DNA from: JAHDCJ01 sp039028895
GTDB lineage: Bacteria > Bacteroidota > Bacteroidia > Chitinophagales > Saprospiraceae
Direction: 5' to 3'
DNA: 64,000 bases
Assembly: GCA_039028895.1 (NCBI GenBank)
Contig: JBCCHF010000031.1
Location: forward strand, 1 to 64,000
Position numbers and translations under genes: made by a program. A model generated the notes under the pieces. The model saw only the letters and a list, made by a program, of their open reading frames with translations, did not search any database and was not told the DNA's origin. This document shows, in pieces, positions 18,294-26,854 of this stretch; position 1 is the stretch's first letter; each line of letters opens with the position of its first letter.

Positions 18294-19313
18294 ATGAAAA
18301 AATTCAATTCACTAAAATTCTTCTTTTCTTGCTTCTTCCTGTTTATTGGGATGGGTCTTTACGCCCAGCAGATCACGGTAACGGGAATAGTCCTTGATGG
18401 GGATACCAAGGAAGGAGCTCCTTTCGCGAATGTCGTGGTTAAGGGAACACAAACCGGGGTATCAACAGATATCAACGGAAAATTTGAGCTTACTACAAAT
18501 AATGAAAAGCTCCCTTTCACACTTGTTGTTTCATACACCGGATTCGTAGATGAGGAAGTAGAGGTTACTGAAAACAATCAGAACATCTCTGTTTCTCTTA
18601 AAACTGACGCGGTGATTATCGGAGAAGGCGTTGTAGTTTCTGCTTCTCGCCAGCCGGAACGTATTCTTGAATCACCAGTATCCGTTGAACGAATGGATAC
18701 TAGGATGATCAAAAACACACCTTCCGCCAGTTTTTATGATGCTATCGAAAACCTGAAAGGTGTTCAGATGAACACTAACAGTCTGACGTTTAAATCAGTA
18801 AACACACGTGGTTTTGCCACATTTGCCAATGTCCGTTTCGTTCAGTTGATCGATGGTATGGACAATGCAGCTCCTGGGCTTAACTTCCCTGCGGGTAACC
18901 TTGTGGGTATTTCTGAGCTTGATGTTCAGAATGTAGAGCTTGTACCTGGTGCGGCTTCAGCACTTTATGGTCCTAACGCCTTTAATGGTATCCTTTTCAT
19001 GAACAGTAAAGACCCTTATCTCCAGCAAGGTCTTACTGCGATGGTTCGTACAGGACTTACCGTTCAGGATGACATTGTTATTAATGAAGATCCTTCTACA
19101 CTTCGTGATGGTACCAATGGATTTGGAGAATTTGCCATTCGTTTTGCAGAAGCATTTGGAGCCGAAGAAAAATTGGGTATTAAACTCAATTTCTCATATC
19201 TGAAAGGTACTGACTGGTATGCCAACGATTATAGCGACATGGACCAAAATGGCATCAACGCTGGCAATCGTGGTGTTGGCAGTTCTTCGTATGACGGTGT
19301 TAACATTTATTGA
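18294..19313 (+). CDS. TonB receptor copy 2, N-terminal fragment before the TGA
   Basis: If the stop is real, translation yields 339 residues: signal peptide (ending near LYAQQ), carboxypeptidase-regulatory domain (about 25-105), the complete plug domain (about 115-225, ending ALYGPNAFNGILFM) and only the first barrel strands. Such a product could not form a transport channel. Confidence 0.6.
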   Translation: MKKFNSLKFFFSCFFLFIGMGLYAQQITVTGIVLDGDTKEGAPFANVVVKGTQTGVSTDINGKFELTTNNEKLPFTLVVSYTGFVDEEVEVTENNQNISVSLKTDAVIIGEGVVVSASRQPERILESPVSVERMDTRMIKNTPSASFYDAIENLKGVQMNTNSLTFKSVNTRGFATFANVRFVQLIDGMDNAAPGLNFPAGNLVGISELDVQNVELVPGAASALYGPNAFNGILFMNSKDPYLQQGLTAMVRTGLTVQDDIVINEDPSTLRDGTNGFGEFAIRFAEAFGAEEKLGIKLNFSYLKGTDWYANDYSDMDQNGINAGNRGVGSSSYDGVNIY

Positions 19314-21245
19314 GACGAGATCGCAACTACCGTTGACGTTGACGCAGTTGCTCAACAGATCATTGGCTTTTCATTAGGTCTTCCTCCTATCCGTGTAGCA
19401 AGAACAGGATATCGCGAAGTTGATCTTGTCGAGTATAATGCAGAAAGTATCAAAGGTGACGTTGCTGTTCATTACAAGATATCAGATAAAATAGAGATTT
19501 TGGGTAACTACCGATTTGGACTTGGGTCATCTGTTTATCAAGGTGCCAACCGTTACTCACTGGATAATATTCGCCTTCACCAGGCAAAAGCTGAAGTAAA
19601 AGGTGATAACTTCTTCTTAAGATATTATACGACGATTGAAGAAGCAGGAGGATCATGGGATACTCGTTTTGCTGCATGGAACATCAATCGTGCCTGGAAA
19701 GGTGATGTAGAATGGTTTACACAGTATACAGAAGGGTACCTTGGTACACTCATCATGGGTTGTCCTGGTGCTGTGCCTGGTACACCGGCATTCGATGCTT
19801 GTTCTCTGGTAGCTCATGCCAATGGTCGTGCACTTGCAGATCAGGGAAGACTTGTTCCTGGAACTCCTGAATTTGAAACGGAGCGTGAACGCATCACTGA
19901 TTTGGCTGATCTCAGAAATGGTTCAAGATTCATTGACAAGACGACTTTGCAGCACGTGGAGGGTAATTATAACTTCAATGAACTGATTGACTTTGTAGAT
20001 TTGCAGGTCGGTGCTAACTGGAGAATGTACAGGCTGAACTCAGAAGGTACAATCTTTACGGATTCTGAAGCACAGGGCGGTCCAATTCCTATCAGCGAAT
20101 TTGGGGCGTATGTACAAGCAGGTAAAAAACTGCTACCTAAAGACCGTTTGAAGTTGTTAGCTTCAGCGCGTTATGATAAAAACCAAAACTTCGAGGGCCG
20201 TATTTCTCCAAGAGCGTCTTTTGTATTTAGTCTTGGAGAAAATCGTGAGCATAATGTTCGCGGATCATTCCAGACTGGATTCCGTAATCCAGATACACAA
20301 GCCCAATATATTGGTCTTGACCTTGGTGTAGCCACCCTGGTTGGAGGTGCAGAGGAAAATATCGAACGTTACTCACTGATTGTGCCTTATTCAGATGCAC
20401 AAGGCAATTTAGTTGAAACTACTGTATTGGGGCCAAGTATTTATTCTAACTCATATACAGCTTCTTCAGCGACAGCTTACTCAGCAGCCGTTGCTGCTTC
20501 AATTGCTCAAGGTGTTGACCCGGGTACAGCAGCAGTAATTAACGCTGGTATACTTGAAACAGCATCGTCTATCGAATTTATAAAACCAGAGCGTATTACC
20601 TCGTACGAGATTGGCTATAAGGGTGTTATCGAAAGAAAATTACTTCTTGATGTTAACTTCTATTACAACCAATACCGTGACTTCCAGGCGAATACAAATG
20701 TAGTCCACGTTCTTACTGGTGATGTTAATGATATGACCACTTTCTCAGGTGTCCAGGACTTGGGCGCTGGACGTACTCGTGTATTCCAGTTGTACTCAAA
20801 TGCTACAGGTAAAGTAACTTCTAGAGGTGTAGGAGTATCACTTGACTACTCGCTTCCAATGAACTTTATTGCTGGTGCAAGTTGGAGCCACAACCGTTTG
20901 GATATTGACGAAAGTGCGGATCCAAATCTTATTCCTGGTTTCAATACTCCAGAACATCGTATTAACCTGAAAATTGGAAATAGAAATATTGCGGACACTA
21001 ACATCAGCTTCATGTTAAACTGGCGCTGGTTGGATAACTACCGTTGGGAAGCTTCATTTGGTAATGGAGATGTTGACTCTTATTCTGTGCTTGATGCCCA
21101 GATTAGCTACGATATTCCAAATGCCAATACAACGATCAAACTTGGTGGATCGAATATTCTAAACCAGTCATACAGACAAGCTTTTGGTGCTGCCCCAGTT
21201 GGTGCTCAGTACTTCATCAGCCTGACGTATAATGGTGTAAAATAA
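19314..21245 (+). CDS. TonB receptor copy 2, C-terminal barrel fragment after the TGA
   Basis: This in-frame remainder encodes most of the beta barrel, ending SLTYNGVK. It has no credible start: the first possible initiator is a TTG at 19500 inside conserved barrel sequence, without signal peptide. It is best read as the separated end of the gene that starts at 18294. Confidence 0.5.
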   Translation, partial: DEIATTVDVDAVAQQIIGFSLGLPPIRVARTGYREVDLVEYNAESIKGDVAVHYKISDKIEILGNYRFGLGSSVYQGANRYSLDNIRLHQAKAEVKGDNFFLRYYTTIEEAGGSWDTRFAAWNINRAWKGDVEWFTQYTEGYLGTLIMGCPGAVPGTPAFDACSLVAHANGRALADQGRLVPGTPEFETERERITDLADLRNGSRFIDKTTLQHVEGNYNFNELIDFVDLQVGANWRMYRLNSEGTIFTDSEAQGGPIPISEFGAYVQAGKKLLPKDRLKLLASARYDKNQNFEGRISPRASFVFSLGENREHNVRGSFQTGFRNPDTQAQYIGLDLGVATLVGGAEENIERYSLIVPYSDAQGNLVETTVLGPSIYSNSYTASSATAYSAAVAASIAQGVDPGTAAVINAGILETASSIEFIKPERITSYEIGYKGVIERKLLLDVNFYYNQYRDFQANTNVVHVLTGDVNDMTTFSGVQDLGAGRTRVFQLYSNATGKVTSRGVGVSLDYSLPMNFIAGASWSHNRLDIDESADPNLIPGFNTPEHRINLKIGNRNIADTNISFMLNWRWLDNYRWEASFGNGDVDSYSVLDAQISYDIPNANTTIKLGGSNILNQSYRQAFGAAPVGAQYFISLTYNGVK

Positions 21246-21283
21246 TTACAGCTTTGCCGTAATGGCAATACTGCTGACCAAAA

Positions 21284-21325
21284 AAAAGCGGTTGTTCGAT
21301 AATTTCGGGCAACCGCTTTTCTTTT
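21284..21325 (+). terminator. Strong rho-independent terminator after TonB receptor copy 2
   Basis: AAAAGCGGTTG (21284-21294) pairs perfectly over 11 bp with CAACCGCTTTT (21310-21320), with a 15-nt loop and flanking A and T tracts. The symmetry would allow some function on the other strand. Confidence 0.9.
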
Positions 21326-21357
21326 GGTAAAACCACCCATATTTTTTAATTTTCTAC

Positions 21358-22263
21358 ATGACTTGTTCTATCCCACATTTTTCTCTACAGCCAAAGGCTG
21401 TCATAACAATGGTATTTCCATTGCTTTTTGCGCTCAATCTGTCAGCTCAAAATTCCAACAATATATATGTGGTCGATTTCGAATCGGACAATAAAGGCAA
21501 TTTTGAGATTTCCAACCCATTATGGATCACTGCGGATAACCAGGACGGCTACAACAATCAGCCTTATTTCATTGATTCGATCTTATTTGTCACTGCTCAA
21601 TGGGATGACACCCAAACAGATATTTTTGCCTATGATCTGGCATCCAGGACGCGATATCAAATGACTAATTCTCCTGAAAGTGAATACTCCCCTACCCCTA
21701 TGCCCGATGAGAAGGCATTTTCTGTGGTAAGAGTTTCAGCTGACACCAATCAATATCAACAATTATGGCGGGTCTCTTATAACCTGACTTCTCGACCTAC
21801 GTTAATCATGGATAGAGTATACAATGTTGGATACCATCTATGGCTTGATGAAGGCACCGTAATGATGTTTATAGTTGGCAACCCAAGGCATAGACTGAAT
21901 ATATACGATGTAAAAGAGCAAACCTTTAAACCTGTTGCCAGTAACATCGGCAGATGTTTCAAGATTTCTCCCAAAGGCTATCCATGCTTTGTTGACAAAT
22001 CACTCACAGATGATTGGTTTATCAAAGAATACAATCCGGCAACAAGAGAATTTAAAGTGATAGCCGAAACCTTACCAGGCAGTGAAGATTTTGAGTTCAC
22101 TCCAGATGGTTATATCCTAATGGGCAAAGGCCAGTACTTATACAGCCTGAAAACCTACGAAGAATACAAATGGGTGCCCATTGCCGACCTCAGCCATTGG
22201 GGAATTAATAACATTACACGAATGGCTTATGGTTTTGGGAAACTGGCAATTGTAACCAATTAA
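21358..22263 (+). CDS. Exported beta-propeller-like protein (WD40/PD40 type), function unknown
   Basis: The 301-residue product starts with a signal-peptide-like segment (about 12-30, ending LSAQN). An internal ATG at 21410 exists but would remove the basic N-region. The body has repeated beta units such as DIFAYDLASRTRYQMTNSPESEYSPTPMPDEKAF, matching the pattern of PD40/TolB-type propeller blades. No catalytic residues recognised. It follows the receptor terminator and is convergent with the large gene at 22276, 12 nt apart. It may be a surface or periplasmic binding protein. Confidence 0.65.
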   Translation: MTCSIPHFSLQPKAVITMVFPLLFALNLSAQNSNNIYVVDFESDNKGNFEISNPLWITADNQDGYNNQPYFIDSILFVTAQWDDTQTDIFAYDLASRTRYQMTNSPESEYSPTPMPDEKAFSVVRVSADTNQYQQLWRVSYNLTSRPTLIMDRVYNVGYHLWLDEGTVMMFIVGNPRHRLNIYDVKEQTFKPVASNIGRCFKISPKGYPCFVDKSLTDDWFIKEYNPATREFKVIAETLPGSEDFEFTPDGYILMGKGQYLYSLKTYEEYKWVPIADLSHWGINNITRMAYGFGKLAIVTN

Positions 22264-22275
22264 ACCAATCAGGTT

Positions 22276-24915
22276 TTACTTATCCTTATTGGTGTAACTC
22301 GTGTTTTTCTGAAAGAATTTTGCGATTGGTATGTCTACAACGGCACTGAAACCTAAGCGCCATGCACCTTGTGGTTCCAGGTTCAACATATCATCAGAAA
22401 TTCCTCTCAACCTGGGAGTATACTGGGCACCTGCCATTATGGAAACTGGCATCTTTTTTAGCCCAACAACAAAGTGGGCGCCAGGGGACAATATCTGATG
22501 CCAGGTAATATCTTCAGGGAAACCCTGTGTGTCGTTGCTACTATCCCAACGGTAACTAAAGGCAGCCCCAATATCAATTACAGGTACGAAAAGTGAATAG
22601 GAATACCCTCTGCCCCCTTTGCTAATGGATAAGCCTATTGGCGCAGTCACACCGGTTACGGCACTAGTGCCACCACCGGATTCGTTAAATTCCCATCCAG
22701 TATAAAAGCCCGGGAAAGCATTCAATTCTATAGCGAAGTTACTCCTTCGTTTGATCCTGTATGAGCCAACTGGCTGGGCATATTTCTTTAACAACTCTTT
22801 TACTTGTTCAGGTGATTGGGCATCAAGCATATCTACCATAAATCCACCATAAAAATTAATAAAATGTGTCACCTTTTTCAGGCGTTCTACTTTTTTGTTT
22901 AATGCCACATTCGTTGAATCAGCCATATCAGTGATCAACTTTTCTACCCTCGACTCCAGAATTGGAACCACAGTGTGCAGGGTATGTAAAAATGCTAACC
23001 CCAGCTTTTCTTCCTCGATCGCAATAGTCACATTTCTGACATCCGAACTAAACTGGTTCAAAAACCGATACAGTTCTCCGGAATAGTATTGTTCCGGATC
23101 AGAAAAATGAGACATGCTAAATCCGAAATTTAAGGTTTCAAATCCCAATTCTACCAGATCAATCCTACGGCTTCTGATATCTGCTTTGACCGAGTTTGGT
23201 TGGTTTTTAGCTTCCTTAAGTAAATCAATTTGAGTTTCGAATGATTCGATCAATCGCAATAACTCCGATACCTGGTAACTAATGGTCTGGTAGTTGTCTT
23301 CAAACAATTCCGCAAGAGAGGTATTTCCAATCGCTATTTGGCCCAATAGCACTTCCTCTTTTTGGTATATTAATCCAAAGAAGTATTGCTTTTGAATCTG
23401 GTTTAAATTTCTGTAAGACTGAGCTGAAGCTAATTTCAGATTATCGTTGCCATCATTTTCCGAAAGGTTAGACAAAAGAATTTGCAGAAAGCTAATACTA
23501 TGTCCTACAACATTATCATTACCCGCTAATGGACTTAATTCTTCGATCACATCAACGAAAGTTCTTGATTTATTAACAGCATCACCAATAGTGTAAACGA
23601 CACCCAGTACCTGGAAGGCAACATCATCCTTAATCTTGACGTAGGCAGGGTCTGTATAGACCATCTTCTGGAAATTTGGTACAAACCCTTTGATATCTGT
23701 TTCAAATGCGCCGAGCCAAACTTCTCCCATTGAAGGGACTCTGAAATATTCCTGGTTTTTCAGCACCATATACGTGCTTGGAAAAAGGTGCTGTAACTCC
23801 GGATATTTATTCAGCCTTTCCATCAATTTATCAAAAAAGGCTAATGTTAATTCCTGTTGCACCCTTTCTACTAAAAACTGGGCAGTTCCATCAACCAATA
23901 ATGATGTCATGCTTAATGGTTTTGTAGCGACAGCAGTAGTAGCAGGAGCAATAGATTTTGAACGCCCCCCTGTTCCAGATTCTTCTAAAAGTCCATCAGA
24001 CAAAGGTTCAAGAATTGAGAGACCTTCTTCAAACGAAAATTCCTCTGGAATCTCACAGTCAGGACTCCCATCATCATTTAAGTCTAAAAATTTCTGACTT
24101 ATTGGATCCATAATACACTCCCTTCCCGAATCTTCCTCTACCCATTTTGCTTCAATCATAAAACAGAGATAATCCTCATCAGAAATCACGATTGTATGGT
24201 TATTGACAAAATCAGAATGGTTTTCTGGCAAATCATCAATGCATTTTTTCAGCAAATCATAGACGGCTGGACTTATGCCTCTTCTTCTGGCAAAAGCAGC
24301 AACTTTATCTTCAAAACAGGTGATAACACTATCACTGATAATAATTTCGGGTTGTGAAAATGAAGCGAAGTCATTAGGGAATTTTGGATCACAGACCCTT
24401 AGCAGCGGGTAGTTAGCCTCCTCGATCTCCTCTTTCAAAATTTGAGAATTCATACAGATCACATCTTTATCGAAATGCATAACGATTTTCTGATCGGTCA
24501 CAAAGGCATCGTAACTATCAGGAAAGTCTGGTCGGCAAGTTTTTAAAAATGCGTACTGCTGTGGATCTATCTGTTTCTTAAGATTGGTATTTGAGGTAAT
24601 TGAAGTATTGAGTGCTTCAATTGCTATTTGGAAGTTTTCCTCCATAAGGTTATGATAAGCGATCTCACCATCAAATGGATTCTGAAAAAAGCGTCTTGAA
24701 TCTTCAAGAATCTCCATGGCAACACTGTCGAGCCATTTATTCTCAAAATAAAGCTGAGCGAGCCCAGATTTCAGTTGTTGACCATATTGAGATTCACGGT
24801 CGACCATTACCTGGGCGTCCATAAAAGCACTATTACGAAAAATAAGCAGTTGATTTTGAGCTTCAAGTGAGGTAGCAAATAGCCAGAAACCCAAGCATAC
24901 AATGATGGCTCTCAT
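22276..24915 (-). CDS. Large exported protein of unknown function with barrel-like C-terminus
   Basis: I do not recognise this 879-residue protein. It has a signal peptide (residues 1-19, ending SLEAQ), a Cys-containing N-terminal third with repeated patterns (three segments of the form xRxCDPKFPxxFxSF or similar, each with a downstream Cys), a calcium-loop-like DLNDDGSPDCE (about 266-276), a central helical region (about 330-700) and a C-terminal stretch (about 715-865) with alternating hydrophobic and aromatic residues, AFPGFYTGW, GAAFSYRW and GAQYTPRL, that could form outer-membrane beta strands. Surface or outer-membrane location is inferred. Monocistronic as far as can be seen. Confidence 0.7.
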   Translation of the reverse strand: MRAIIVCLGFWLFATSLEAQNQLLIFRNSAFMDAQVMVDRESQYGQQLKSGLAQLYFENKWLDSVAMEILEDSRRFFQNPFDGEIAYHNLMEENFQIAIEALNTSITSNTNLKKQIDPQQYAFLKTCRPDFPDSYDAFVTDQKIVMHFDKDVICMNSQILKEEIEEANYPLLRVCDPKFPNDFASFSQPEIIISDSVITCFEDKVAAFARRRGISPAVYDLLKKCIDDLPENHSDFVNNHTIVISDEDYLCFMIEAKWVEEDSGRECIMDPISQKFLDLNDDGSPDCEIPEEFSFEEGLSILEPLSDGLLEESGTGGRSKSIAPATTAVATKPLSMTSLLVDGTAQFLVERVQQELTLAFFDKLMERLNKYPELQHLFPSTYMVLKNQEYFRVPSMGEVWLGAFETDIKGFVPNFQKMVYTDPAYVKIKDDVAFQVLGVVYTIGDAVNKSRTFVDVIEELSPLAGNDNVVGHSISFLQILLSNLSENDGNDNLKLASAQSYRNLNQIQKQYFFGLIYQKEEVLLGQIAIGNTSLAELFEDNYQTISYQVSELLRLIESFETQIDLLKEAKNQPNSVKADIRSRRIDLVELGFETLNFGFSMSHFSDPEQYYSGELYRFLNQFSSDVRNVTIAIEEEKLGLAFLHTLHTVVPILESRVEKLITDMADSTNVALNKKVERLKKVTHFINFYGGFMVDMLDAQSPEQVKELLKKYAQPVGSYRIKRRSNFAIELNAFPGFYTGWEFNESGGGTSAVTGVTAPIGLSISKGGRGYSYSLFVPVIDIGAAFSYRWDSSNDTQGFPEDITWHQILSPGAHFVVGLKKMPVSIMAGAQYTPRLRGISDDMLNLEPQGAWRLGFSAVVDIPIAKFFQKNTSYTNKDK

Positions 24916-24972
24916 AGGAATGTTTTGGGGGTGAATGTATGTGTAGTCGAAGGTATGGGAGGAAAGAAAAAC

Positions 24973-26307
24973 CTAAGGCAAGATTCCTTCTACGACATAT
25001 GTAGAATCATTGAGTAGCTCTCTTCGCTTCGCCAACTCTTCTTCACTAAGGTAGGGAATTTTATCCAGCACGATTTTTAGTGAATCCTTATGAATATTGA
25101 ATTCTTCAACATATTCTTTTGGCATTGGCTCAGGTGGTGGCAACTTTTCACGCCTATGGTCGACCTGTTTGCCATTTTTCCAGAATCTGAAACAAACGTG
25201 AGGGCCAGTCGCTAATCCAGTGCTTCCGACATAACCAATAACATCGCCCTGTTTCACATGAACACCACCTTTAATGCCCTTGGCAAATCTCGACATATGG
25301 AGATACTGGGTGCTATAGATCTTGTCGTGCTTGATCTTGACGTATCGGCCATTTCCTTTTGTGTAGGAGGCCTTTGTTACGTTACCATCGGCGACTGCAT
25401 AAATTGGTGTGCCATGGGGGGCAGCGTAATCAGTGCCAAGATGCGGGCGTACCCTTTTCAAAACCGGATGAAATCTTCTAAGGTTATATGGAGAAGAAAT
25501 GCGGGTATATTTTACGGGCGATTTAAGGAATGCCTTACGCAGTGGCCTTGCATTTTCATCATAATAATGGTCGCCGAACTTATCATCTTTTGGATAATAG
25601 AAGGCATAAACATCTGACTCCCGATGTTCGAATAAAGAAGCGCGAATCGTTCCAACGCCAACTGTTTCTCCTTCTATCGATTCTTCTTCATAGATCAGTT
25701 TAAAACGATCTCCTTCCTGTAAATGGTGGAAATCAACTGACCAACCATAAATGTTTTCAAGTTCAACAGCTAACTCCCAGGGCATTTTGTTATCAGCTAT
25801 TGCGTTCCAGAGGGAGGTATAAACCACTCCTGAAACAGTTTTAACTGTAATATCTATAGGCCGATCCACTTTGTAAACATTCAGGTCGTCTCTAAGGTCA
25901 TAAACAACATAAAAGTAAGGGCTGGGATCGTAGATAAAGTACTGGGCAGTACGTGTTGAGTCTTTTGAACAAAGAATCGTGTATTTTTTATCAGTTCTGA
26001 GTTTCCTTACATCAAAAACATCTTCAGCTTTCTTTGCGAGCTTGTCAATAGTTTGGTAATTAATATTATAAGGCAAAAGGATATCAGAAAGGAATTGATT
26101 TTTCTCAATTTTATGCTCTTCGACATTAAGATCATCGATAATAATGTCATATAAATATTCATGTTCAGGAGCTGGGGGTTCTGCAGAAGAGATAGAGGAT
26201 GCAGCCTTATCTAATGAGGGTAAAAAATAGGAACCAGTGGTAAGTGAGAGGAGGACAATTAAAATAATCTCTACTAAGATGAATAATCTTTGCTTGTTAA
26301 TTGCCAC
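24973..26307 (-). CDS. M23-family murein endopeptidase-like protein (LytM domain)
   Basis: A 444-residue protein with an N-terminal membrane segment (about 8-28), an OapA/LysM-like region (about 60-115), and a C-terminal LytM domain (about 268-400). Zinc/catalytic residues: HxxxD in HLGTDY (His289, Asp293), His337 in QYLHMS, and GPHVCFRFW where His370 is kept but the usual second His of HxH is Cys372. Cys can bind zinc, so activity is plausible. I believe related Bacteroidota proteins share this change, but have not checked. The protein likely trims peptidoglycan or activates amidases. A good promoter lies just upstream. Confidence 0.88.
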   Translation of the reverse strand: MAINKQRLFILVEIILIVLLSLTTGSYFLPSLDKAASSISSAEPPAPEHEYLYDIIIDDLNVEEHKIEKNQFLSDILLPYNINYQTIDKLAKKAEDVFDVRKLRTDKKYTILCSKDSTRTAQYFIYDPSPYFYVVYDLRDDLNVYKVDRPIDITVKTVSGVVYTSLWNAIADNKMPWELAVELENIYGWSVDFHHLQEGDRFKLIYEEESIEGETVGVGTIRASLFEHRESDVYAFYYPKDDKFGDHYYDENARPLRKAFLKSPVKYTRISSPYNLRRFHPVLKRVRPHLGTDYAAPHGTPIYAVADGNVTKASYTKGNGRYVKIKHDKIYSTQYLHMSRFAKGIKGGVHVKQGDVIGYVGSTGLATGPHVCFRFWKNGKQVDHRREKLPPPEPMPKEYVEEFNIHKDSLKIVLDKIPYLSEEELAKRRELLNDSTYVVEGILP

Positions 26308-26341
26308 GATTTACAGGTTTATGTCTGATTTTTGAATGACA

Positions 26342-26371
26342 CAAATATAAAAACATCAGTACGTTATCAAA
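26342..26371 (-). promoter_or_regulatory. Bacteroidota-type promoter for the M23 peptidase gene
   Basis: On the minus strand TTTG (26371-26368) is followed after 18 nt by TATATTTG (26349-26342), a full TAnnTTTG match. The start codon lies 35 nt downstream. Confidence 0.6.
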
Positions 26372-26441
26372 GAAATTCGCCTGATAATAATTGTTAAAAC
26401 AACACTATGAACGGAATTTATGTTGGAGGAATTGCCAAATT

Positions 26442-26732
26442 TTAGCGAATGATCACTTCTTTAACAAAATCTTCACCAAGTTCTGCATTGATCATTGACA
26501 TAATCTTTTCTTTCCCAAAACTTAGTTCCTGACGAAGTGGAGCAGAATCGAGCACAATAAACAACTTGCCTTTGCTGACATAAATCTGGCGGGTATAACC
26601 TGCAATGGTGGGGCCCATAAGTTCTTCCCAGTACTTTACCACCCTGGCCTGGTTTAACTTAGGCTTTAGATTAGACGACTGAATCCATTCTTTCAGTACA
26701 TTTTTGATTGTTTCTTCGTTGGTTTTTTTCAT
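26442..26732 (-). CDS. DciA-like DUF721 protein
   Basis: A 96-residue protein of the DUF721 family: NQARVVKYWEELMGPTIAGYTRQIYVSKGKLFIVL then SAPLRQELSFGKEKIMSMIN. In bacteria without DnaC/DnaI, DciA helps load the replicative helicase. Family members in Bacteroidota commonly sit beside recF, as here (122 nt downstream of recF), which supports the call. The short form lacks the extra C-terminal domain of longer DciA proteins. A possible -7 element (TAGCTTTG on the minus strand, 26777-26770) lies upstream. Confidence 0.8.
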   Translation of the reverse strand: MKKTNEETIKNVLKEWIQSSNLKPKLNQARVVKYWEELMGPTIAGYTRQIYVSKGKLFIVLDSAPLRQELSFGKEKIMSMINAELGEDFVKEVIIR

Positions 26733-26854
26733 TGAGGTTAAAGTCTATGGATACTATCAGGGCTGTCCTCAAAGCTACGTCTATTTTTTATCTGTATCAC
26801 TACAATCAAGCTGAAAAACTTTCTAACATAAATTAACAAAATTTTCCACAATGG

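Larger units (their letters stand above)
18294..21245 (+). pseudogene. TonB-dependent receptor, copy 2, interrupted by an in-frame TGA
   Basis: One uninterrupted alignment frame of 984 codons except for TGA at 19311-19313. The sequence around it reads GVNIY-stop-DEIA, while the paralogue at 15141 reads GVNVYGDEIAQ, so the stop replaces a conserved glycine codon and one G-to-T change from GGA explains it. On both sides the protein is intact: signal peptide, carboxypeptidase-regulatory domain, plug, complete barrel. Arg and Gly codons are mostly CGT and GGT, a bias expected of a highly expressed gene and stronger than in copy 1. Recent mutation, a sequencing or assembly error, or readthrough are all possible; other genes here end in TGA normally, so the code is standard. 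Confidence 0.85.

Noticed and set aside
18294..19313. TGA recoded as glycine or selenocysteine
   Set aside because: Many other genes here end in TGA at the expected place, and the paralogue has plain glycine; no SECIS-like hairpin was recognised after the codon.
19500..21245. Independent gene starting at the TTG at 19500
   Set aside because: It starts inside conserved barrel sequence with no signal peptide; the frame continues upstream to the TGA and matches the paralogue.
26407..26445. Tiny plus-strand frame starting MNGIYVGGIAKF, reminiscent of an RNA-binding protein start
   Set aside because: It stops after 12 codons, overlaps the end of the DciA-like gene and has no continuation in another frame.
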